From: a virus
DNA length: 64,000 nt
IMG/VR virus record: IMGVR_UViG_3300034101_002201
Coordinates: 1 to 64,000 of that record
Direction: 5' to 3' (one strand)
In this document: positions 58,157 to 64,000 of the stretch, one piece after another
How positions within the stretch are numbered: position 1 is the stretch's first letter
How the letters are laid out: each line of letters begins with the position of its first letter
Translations under genes and position numbers: made by a program
The notes under the pieces: generated by a model
The model's database searches: none
Seen by the model: only the letters and a program-made list of their open reading frames with translations
Told to the model about the DNA's origin: nothing

Positions 58157-58908
58157 GTGATATTGAAACTATTTTTGATAAAGTTGAATTAGCTTCACCG
58201 AGTAATACCGATACATCAGTAAAAAATGTTGTGATGAACAATGCCCCATCTATGCTTAGTACAGAATGGCATGACTATGCTATGACATTATTCCATGAAA
58301 CGGAAATGGTTGATGGTCATCCTCTAGTTGCTGGATTAAGGCGTGTAGCAGAAATAGTACTGGGGCCAATTATGTTTAGTGGCCCAACTCAGGTATTTCC
58401 AGTTCAAAGAGAAGATCATCACGGTAGAGCAACAGTAGTATTTACAGTTCAATTTGATAATGGTATGAAGTATTCAGAAGTGGCAGATTCTTGGGAAGGG
58501 AATACTGATGATATGTTCTGTGCCTTTGCGGTGGCTATTGCTAGCACCAGAGCAGAAGCAAGAGCTTTACGTAAGGCACTAAAGATTAAGGGTGTTGCTG
58601 CCGAAGAATTAACTAAGAAGGATACAGCAAAGATCGTCAGAGATATTTCTAATACTAAGAATGCTAGTGAGGGTGAGTATGACGATCAGAGTAGAATGAG
58701 TGATGCACAATACAACTTTATTGATGTAAAGTGTAAGCAACTTAACATCGATGGAGAGAAGCTATTCGCATCGTTTAAGGTGGATAGCGGAAAGAAGGTT
58801 TCTAAGAAGATCGCTAGTGATATCATAGATTCACTAAACGATTACCAGCGTGATAAGAGTTCAATTCCACAAGATATAATAGGCTATCAACAGGAGTGGC
58901 GTAAATGA
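58153..58908 (+). CDS. Rad52-superfamily-like single-strand annealing protein
   Basis: 251 residues. The stretch AFAVAIASTRAEARALRKALKIKG at residues 125-147 has the A-x-x-x-TRA-x-x-RALR pattern of Rad52/Rad22 and Sak-type annealases; FTVQFDNGMKYSEVADSWEGNTDD precedes it. The C-terminal part (SDAQYNFIDVKCKQLNIDGEKLF) looks like an RecT/ERF-associated helical region. Anneals ssDNA independent of RecA. Codon use is less A-rich than the upstream island. ATGA overlap. Confidence 0.7.
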   Translation: MSDIETIFDKVELASPSNTDTSVKNVVMNNAPSMLSTEWHDYAMTLFHETEMVDGHPLVAGLRRVAEIVLGPIMFSGPTQVFPVQREDHHGRATVVFTVQFDNGMKYSEVADSWEGNTDDMFCAFAVAIASTRAEARALRKALKIKGVAAEELTKKDTAKIVRDISNTKNASEGEYDDQSRMSDAQYNFIDVKCKQLNIDGEKLFASFKVDSGKKVSKKIASDIIDSLNDYQRDKSSIPQDIIGYQQEWRK

Positions 58909-59240
58909 AGATTACATATACTACAAAGAACGGGCGATTACAGGCAGAACTAGAAGGTGAATCACAGAAGGACTTATTTAATGAACTAAGTAAGTTCCAA
59001 GAAGTGTTTGAAGAAACCACATGCGGAAAGTGTGGCTCTGATGATATTCGATTCGTGGTGCGTACAGTTGATGACAATCAGTATTATGAACTACGATGCA
59101 TGAAGTGCGGTGCTAGGCTAGCATTTGGTGTTAATAAGAAGGGTGGCGGGTTATTTCCCAAGCGTAAGGATGCAGAAGGAAATTGGCTACCAGACAGTGG
59201 ATGGGTTAAGTGGAATCCAAAGACGGAGAAGGCAGAATGA
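58905..59240 (+). CDS. Zinc-ribbon protein partnered with annealase
   Basis: 111 residues. MKITYTTKNGRLQAELEGESQKDLFNELSKFQEVFEETTCGKCGSDDIRFVVRTVDDNQYYELRCMKCGARLAFG: a beta N-terminus and a zinc ribbon CGKCG...CMKCG. In many phages a similar protein accompanies an annealase. Overlaps the annealase by 4 bases. Confidence 0.7.
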   Translation: MKITYTTKNGRLQAELEGESQKDLFNELSKFQEVFEETTCGKCGSDDIRFVVRTVDDNQYYELRCMKCGARLAFGVNKKGGGLFPKRKDAEGNWLPDSGWVKWNPKTEKAE

Positions 59241-59518
59241 GATGTTTAGCAATACTATTTATGCTGATAGGGATATCAAATGAGGGATTTGCTAATTATC
59301 CAGTTTACATTGTACCACAATCGGTTCCTATTGTTCAGCAACCGGTGGTTGTCCAAACTATGGTGTACCAAGCACCGCAGTTAATCGTTACGGTTCCTGT
59401 GCCAGTAGTAGTGTATCCTCAACCAATTATTGATCAAAGAATTTATTGGGGGTATCCTTACTATACAACAACACCTATGCCGGTCGAAAGACACAGACAT
59501 AGGTGCTGGAATTACTGA
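59237..59518 (+). CDS. Small exported Val/Pro/Gln-rich protein
   Basis: 93 residues from ATG 59237 (ATGA overlap). Signal peptide of about 19 residues, then a low-complexity region alternating V/P/Q/Y (QPVVVQTMVYQAPQLIVTVPVPVVVYPQP) and a C-terminal Tyr/His/Arg-rich end with one Cys. Presumably exported to the host envelope; function unknown. Followed by a strong terminator. Confidence 0.65.
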   Translation: MRCLAILFMLIGISNEGFANYPVYIVPQSVPIVQQPVVVQTMVYQAPQLIVTVPVPVVVYPQPIIDQRIYWGYPYYTTTPMPVERHRHRCWNY

Positions 59519-59526
59519 TGATTTGG

Positions 59527-59550
59527 GGGGCGGGAAACCGCCCCTTTTTT
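59527..59550 (+). terminator. Intrinsic terminator at the strand switch
   Basis: GGGGCGG / CCGCCCC stem (59527-59533 with 59538-59544) with a GAAA loop, then TTTTTT. It ends the long + strand transcription and lies next to the convergent 3' end of the minus-strand structural genes. Confidence 0.92.
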
Positions 59551-60266
59551 CATAGATACTCTAATGTAAAATATAGTCCATAGTTTTGTTTGGCACCGGG
59601 AGTATCTGGTTCCGAACTAATAGCTAAATACCAATCATGTCTTAACGCCTCATGGGTATCCCCTTGATTAAATTCCCATTTTAGAATAGACTGATTGCCT
59701 TCACCGGATAATGTATTCTTTCCGCTAACTCCGGGTGATGGAGTAAGTGAAAAATCTGACATAATTTGACCGCCAGTAAATAATCTCCATGAATACTCTG
59801 AATTTGCCCTATGACTTAAACTTCCCGCTGATTGATTTGTAGCCGGATGCCTTGCTTCATAGATCCACGTTGAAACTCCAGAAGCTTGTTTTGATATATC
59901 GTTTCTATCAAACACCCTAAGCTTACAATTCTTAACCGATACTGCCTGTGTGTGTGTAAATCTAATGTTTAGTGGGCATTGATTGTTTGGCAAGTTATTC
60001 AAAGAAAGAGTATTTCCATCCTTGGCTTTTACTTGACCATTTTGAGTAGAATTTCCACTAGTCAACATGGCTGTATTTTGTAATTGCGTACCAACAACAG
60101 TTCCGCTAGAGTTAGTAATCCATGTGGTAGACTGCTGAGATTGTACTGGTACAGAAACTCCGAAACCAGCACCAAAAAACCCTAATCCACTTCCTAATAA
60201 GTGAGGTATTTCTTCCGGTACTCCGTCTACACCAATTACATTCCCATAAAATTTGATTTCAGCCAT
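59550..60266 (-). CDS. Virion structural protein
   Basis: 238 residues, minus strand, with GGGGAGA ribosome site. Starts MAEIKFYGNVIGVDGVPEEIPHLLGSGLGFFGAGFGVSV; beta-rich with many Ser/Thr/Gly/Asn/Gln. Contains RFTHTQAVSVKNCKLRVFDRNDISKQASGVSTWIYEA. I associate this layout with structural proteins of large phages. Own late-promoter-like motif upstream. Confidence 0.65.
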   Translation of the reverse strand: MAEIKFYGNVIGVDGVPEEIPHLLGSGLGFFGAGFGVSVPVQSQQSTTWITNSSGTVVGTQLQNTAMLTSGNSTQNGQVKAKDGNTLSLNNLPNNQCPLNIRFTHTQAVSVKNCKLRVFDRNDISKQASGVSTWIYEARHPATNQSAGSLSHRANSEYSWRLFTGGQIMSDFSLTPSPGVSGKNTLSGEGNQSILKWEFNQGDTHEALRHDWYLAISSEPDTPGAKQNYGLYFTLEYL

Positions 60267-60298
60267 AAAATTCTCCCCTTTTTAGTAGGTTTACAGTA

Positions 60299-60308
60299 TA
60301 TTATACAC
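60299..60308 (-). promoter_or_regulatory. Late-promoter-like motif GTGTATAATA (minus strand)
   Basis: 33 bases upstream of the start codon at 60266, read on the minus strand as GGTGTATAATATAC. It lies in the short gap between two minus-strand structural genes, which suggests a separate transcript for the downstream gene. Confidence 0.5.
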
Positions 60309-60313
60309 CTTTT

Positions 60314-63300
60314 TTAGTTAGCACTAATTTCTAGATTTAAATATTGGACATATGGATCGAATGGTAAATATGTTCCCCCATTACCGTTTTCTGTTGAGCA
60401 AAGTATGTCATTTACGAAGAATAGAAAAATATCATATTTTCCACCGCCAATATCCGTATTTGCTGATATATTATTAGATAACGCTACAGAGGTGGTTTTA
60501 CTAGTTCTTACATAGCCATCCCCGTCGCCGTTACCATTATTGTCTTTTACTGATAAAAGCTGCTGTTTGTATAAAACTGGTTCTTCATCTTTCTTGACTT
60601 TTTCTCTAATTTTTAATGACTTTAAATATATCTCAGCTGCTATTACTCCGTCTGTTCTGCTAATAGATCCTTTTAATCCTTTTGGAAAGTTTGAAAATGG
60701 ATTTGATGGAAATTCTCCAGCTTCTTTTAGTTTTAATTTAGTAATTTCGCCATTTGAGCCAATAGTTTCCACTTCATATATAACCTGACCAGCGAAAGTA
60801 ACTGTATCGCCTACAGCATATCCGCCACCGGCTTTTTCTATATTTATATCCGCCCCTTCATATCCACCAAGATATCTTTGTATATATGTGAATCCGCCTC
60901 CGGTCAATAGCATATTTCTTCTAATTGGATTTTTTACATATTCTACTTTGGTTGTAGGAGTTACAACTATACCCACCGATAGACTTGGTTGTGAAAAATC
61001 TAATTTGCTACTGTTTGAATTAAAATGCAATGGCGTGAAGTATCTTCCATCATATATAGTATTTGGACAATGATCATATACTTTCGCCCATAATCCAACA
61101 GTACCAAATGAATCATATCTATTATCATCTCCGCTACTTCCCCACTGTACATTTTCTAATGTTTTACTCGTACCGCCAGTATCAGTACTCCAACTCATTC
61201 CGCCTATAATAGTTATATCAGGACCATTATTACCACCCCCGCTAACTACTCCGTATCCATTATAACCATAGTGGTTATTTGTTATTAATGATAATTGACC
61301 ACCATTTGGCAAACTAATAGTTTGTTTTGCTGCTAATATTCCAACGACATTAGATCGTTCGTCTGTAAAATCGGGATCAATCCATTTTGGAAAAATACCC
61401 GGCCCATCATCTGGCTTATCTTTTCTTGCTGGTTCAACAATAGATCCAGTTTTATAATCAATTAGATATCTGTTAAAACCAATTCTAGAAGTGATATTAA
61501 CTCCATTTTCACTGTATAGAGTTTTTTGCTCTTGAACATTAATTCTTTTCCATAAATTACCTAAAAATAAATGTCGCTCATTGTTGCCAAATGGATAATA
61601 TAAAGTATTTGCCAAATCAGCAAAATTGCCATTTACACTTTCAGTTTCACCCCTATCGTTTACTTTAGTTCCAAGAGATTGAAAAGAACATAATGCTAAA
61701 TTGAGTGATAATGCAGTAAATTGAATTTTATTTGGGTTTACTGGTGTCAAATTGAACAAATCTTTACCACTAGAATCTTGTATCCATTCCCCCTTTTGAC
61801 CCGGTGAAGATTTTAAATAATCAATCATTGCGCCAGCATAGTTAATATCTTTAGAATAATCTATTTGCCACAACTTTGGCATATAAAGTGAAGGATTACC
61901 AGATGCATTCAATGCTATTTGTGCTGGCAAATGGAATAAATTAGAATCAAATACTTGAAATAGCGATACTCCTTCAGCGAGAGGGTCTGAAGCCTGACCT
62001 TCAGCAGTAAAATCTAATTTATCTCCACCAGTATATATAAAACTATTTGGTATTTTACCAGCAGATGTGTATGTATCAACATAGTTTTTTAATCTACCAA
62101 CACTGCTAGATGTATAACCATCCGAATAGTATATTCCCCAACTATTTCTACTATTAACAGAAAAATGATCATTAAATTCTGGCTCATCATAGGGAATTTG
62201 AGAATAATTAGTTTGTGTTAAAACTGAGTACGGTTTTTGTGCATGATTTGTATTATTGCCGCCAATAGACGTAGGAATAACATCAGCATCATAAACCGGT
62301 AAATATCCAGTACTGGGTAAAAAAGAAATATTCTTTTGAAAATTAGACACTTTATTAAAATCTGTGTCTACAACAACTGCGCCATTGTCATCTATTTTTG
62401 CACTCTCTGGATCTATATTTAACATGTTTAATGCGGCTATTTTATTTAAATCATTAGCTCCAGAAGCCGCGCTAGTCAAAGCGATTTGAGTTGCAAAATA
62501 TGGATTGACTGTTCCAGATAATGCTCTATAAAATTTATGTCTAACGCTTTCAGCATAATTTACAAGAGGCAAAGTAATTGGTCCAAAATCAACTTGTGTT
62601 TGATCTGTACTATCTCTAAAAAATGAATTTGCTTGCACGATATACTTTTGTATGTCTGATAGTTTAGACTCAAATTTTTTAGTAACAGTTTTTGGTAAAC
62701 CGAACCCCATAGGAATCCAATCTGTGCCAATTAAACTGCATATTACTATTTCTCCTTTAGTATATGATCTTGGGGTTCGATTAGTTACTATTATTTTTTC
62801 TACTTTTGCTTTCTCTCCACACCCAATGATATTTGGTCCAAATAAATTTGGATTACTATCTTCAACGCTAAAAGGTATCCCACTTCCCCTCTTGCATTCT
62901 CCTAAAAATAATGCTCCTGTATAATATTGCGAAGCATCATCTATATTAGATGGCAGATCTTTCAAAGATACACCATCTATATCACTGATAAGTCTAACTA
63001 ACATTTGTTGAGTACCAGCCTCCCACTGACCCAAAGCGTCGTTCCAAGCTGTTCTAAGCTTACCGGCAACTGTATTTGCTGGATTTTTCGCACCACCTTC
63101 TGCCGGTAATGCATATTGGCCGGTTCCTAATTTTTTAGATTCTGAATAACTAAATGGCAATCCGGCAGCGGTTCTAGGAACATCTGCTATATTAAAAGAT
63201 GCACCATTATGTGCCACTCCTCGACTTGTATTTACTTTAGCACCAGCATTAAAATACAATCTTATAGATGTATTTCTGTTACAATCTAGAACAGAATAGT

Positions 63301-63781
63301 CTATATCAAATGTTATACAACCAGAGGAACTTGTCTGTATTTGGGACCACAAAAAGTTGACCGCGAATACTACTTCCGAAGATAATCCGTGTGGAAGACC
63401 TTTTTGTATTTTATCAAATCTTTCTTGAAATTCTTTTATATCGCTGGCAGCAGAACCGCTAGGAGTATACCATAAATTTGATTCACCTCCACCAGATGTG
63501 CTTTTAAGATAATAATCTTTTGCAACATTGTCATAAGCCATGATTTGCAAATCTTCACCATCGCCCAGCAATTTATCTTTTGGAACATCTCCATCAAAGT
63601 ATTCTGTTATATCTTTTGACAAGATTTTTTCACCAGTTTTACTTTTTTCTATACCGAAGTTTTCTATACTATTTCTAGTATAAGAAGCCAAACCAATATT
63701 TTGTAATACAGCATCATCAACTATGTAAGAATGGTAGTTTTGTACTGCCCCTCGTCCAGATCTAGCAAAAAAATTGCTCAT
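60314..63781 (-). CDS. Large virion structural protein
   Basis: 1155 residues, minus strand, start MSNFFARSGRGAVQNYHSYIVDD with a weak AAAGGAC site. Beta-rich, many Gly/Ser/Asn/Asp, repeated short Tyr/Phe/Pro motifs, no Cys-rich or membrane region, no enzyme motif. It contains a GYAVGDTVTFAG...YEVETIGSNGEITKLKLKEAGEF segment near residues 985-1040, a pattern seen in phage tail/fibre domains. Likely a tail, neck or fibre component; cannot be named. Coding only begins at the 63781 end. Confidence 0.65.
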   Translation of the reverse strand: MSNFFARSGRGAVQNYHSYIVDDAVLQNIGLASYTRNSIENFGIEKSKTGEKILSKDITEYFDGDVPKDKLLGDGEDLQIMAYDNVAKDYYLKSTSGGGESNLWYTPSGSAASDIKEFQERFDKIQKGLPHGLSSEVVFAVNFLWSQIQTSSSGCITFDIDYSVLDCNRNTSIRLYFNAGAKVNTSRGVAHNGASFNIADVPRTAAGLPFSYSESKKLGTGQYALPAEGGAKNPANTVAGKLRTAWNDALGQWEAGTQQMLVRLISDIDGVSLKDLPSNIDDASQYYTGALFLGECKRGSGIPFSVEDSNPNLFGPNIIGCGEKAKVEKIIVTNRTPRSYTKGEIVICSLIGTDWIPMGFGLPKTVTKKFESKLSDIQKYIVQANSFFRDSTDQTQVDFGPITLPLVNYAESVRHKFYRALSGTVNPYFATQIALTSAASGANDLNKIAALNMLNIDPESAKIDDNGAVVVDTDFNKVSNFQKNISFLPSTGYLPVYDADVIPTSIGGNNTNHAQKPYSVLTQTNYSQIPYDEPEFNDHFSVNSRNSWGIYYSDGYTSSSVGRLKNYVDTYTSAGKIPNSFIYTGGDKLDFTAEGQASDPLAEGVSLFQVFDSNLFHLPAQIALNASGNPSLYMPKLWQIDYSKDINYAGAMIDYLKSSPGQKGEWIQDSSGKDLFNLTPVNPNKIQFTALSLNLALCSFQSLGTKVNDRGETESVNGNFADLANTLYYPFGNNERHLFLGNLWKRINVQEQKTLYSENGVNITSRIGFNRYLIDYKTGSIVEPARKDKPDDGPGIFPKWIDPDFTDERSNVVGILAAKQTISLPNGGQLSLITNNHYGYNGYGVVSGGGNNGPDITIIGGMSWSTDTGGTSKTLENVQWGSSGDDNRYDSFGTVGLWAKVYDHCPNTIYDGRYFTPLHFNSNSSKLDFSQPSLSVGIVVTPTTKVEYVKNPIRRNMLLTGGGFTYIQRYLGGYEGADINIEKAGGGYAVGDTVTFAGQVIYEVETIGSNGEITKLKLKEAGEFPSNPFSNFPKGLKGSISRTDGVIAAEIYLKSLKIREKVKKDEEPVLYKQQLLSVKDNNGNGDGDGYVRTSKTTSVALSNNISANTDIGGGKYDIFLFFVNDILCSTENGNGGTYLPFDPYVQYLNLEISAN

Positions 63782-63795
63782 TTTATGTCCTTTTT

Positions 63796-63999
63796 TTATG
63801 CTGGCGGTGTAAATTCATCATCATTAATCGTAAAATTTTCGTCTTCACAAAGTCTATTTATTGCTCTAAAATCAATAGTTCTATGATTATGTGCTATATT
63901 CGAATGAAATGGTTCGTTAGAAAATGGAACATATAAATCTGATAGTCTTGAAGCACCTGTATTATACATAGCTTGTTCTCTTTGAATATTGCTATCAAA
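63796..63999 (-). CDS. C-terminal part of a structural gene (partial)
   Basis: 67 codons run in from the right edge on the minus strand to TAA at 63798-63796, ending ...FTINDDEFTPPA. An internal YNTGASRLSDLYVPFSNEPFHSNIAHNHRTIDFRAINRL stretch is typical of small head-tail/neck proteins in composition. Its start lies outside the window. It reads into the 1155-residue gene's operon. Confidence 0.6.
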   Translation of the reverse strand, partial: FDSNIQREQAMYNTGASRLSDLYVPFSNEPFHSNIAHNHRTIDFRAINRLCEDENFTINDDEFTPPA

Positions 64000-64000
64000 T

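Noticed and set aside
1-64000. tRNA genes and CRISPR arrays
   Set aside because: No cloverleaf with an anticodon arm and TTC-type T-loop apart from the tmRNA was noticed, and no evenly spaced direct repeats were seen. Reading was by eye; a dedicated tRNA search could still find a divergent one.

Overview
The window is a piece of a large, AT-rich, lytic tailed-phage genome. It has tightly packed, overlapping genes almost all on the + strand up to about 59.5 kb, phage-typical replication and nucleotide-metabolism genes, and many small unknown ORFs. It has no ribosomal RNA or central-metabolism genes. The gene set recalls T4-like and jumbo phages: rIIA/rIIB, UvsX/RecA-type recombinase, PhoH, DnaB-type helicase, TOPRIM primase, NrdA/NrdB, dUTPase, ThyX, dCMP deaminase, a dNMP-kinase-like protein and a small sigma-like factor. 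The replicative polymerase, however, is of the bacterial DNA polymerase III alpha (DnaE) type. Shine-Dalgarno sites (AGGAG-like) and sigma70-like promoters indicate a bacterial host. Small exported Cys-rich and Pro/Val-rich proteins and a CotH-like domain are loosely reminiscent of Planctomycetes, but host identity is not established here.

Layout. 1-0.4 kb: tail of an upstream gene, a possible structured RNA and a strong terminator. 0.4-4.6 kb: a chain of small, mostly unknown, translationally coupled genes. 4.6-8.6 kb: exported thioredoxin-like protein, a phage tmRNA (tag GETRFALAA), endonucleases, an Ig-like structural protein, a secreted trypsin-like protease, and one isolated minus-strand structural-type gene. 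8.6-19.7 kb: ThyX, rIIA/rIIB behind a strong sigma70 promoter, GMP reductase, dCMP deaminase, SSB, a second deaminase, a deoxyribosyltransferase-like protein, a glycosyltransferase and a sigma-like factor. 19.8-26.7 kb: structural and lysis-like genes (PAS-domain membrane protein, holin-like protein, papain-like protease, CotH-domain fibre-like protein with a Thr/Ser tail, lipoprotein). 26.7-42.2 kb: ribonucleotide reductase, dUTPase, PhoH, RecA/UvsX, helicase, primase, nucleases, a probable head-assembly protein and a PAP2 phosphatase. 42.2-47.1 kb: a DNA polymerase III alpha split into two genes with an FkbM methyltransferase and a DEDD exonuclease between the halves, then a second SSB. 47.1-57.4 kb: an uninterrupted island of glycosyltransferases, methyltransferases and a nucleotidyltransferase-like gene. 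57.4-59.5 kb: homing-type endonuclease, Rad52-like annealing protein and zinc-ribbon partner. 59.55-64 kb: minus-strand structural genes.

How they work together. RNR, dCMP deaminase, dUTPase, ThyX and GMP reductase together would move nucleotides toward dT and A, matching the AT-rich genome. DnaE halves, the exonuclease, helicase, primase, SSBs, RecA and Rad52-like protein form a nearly self-sufficient replication/recombination set. A motif GTGTATAWAA lies 31-72 bases upstream of structural and exported genes on both strands and is a candidate late promoter, possibly read by the small sigma-like protein. Terminase, portal, major capsid and RNA polymerase genes were not found in this window. 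All functions are inferred by reading the translated sequence; no database search was possible.
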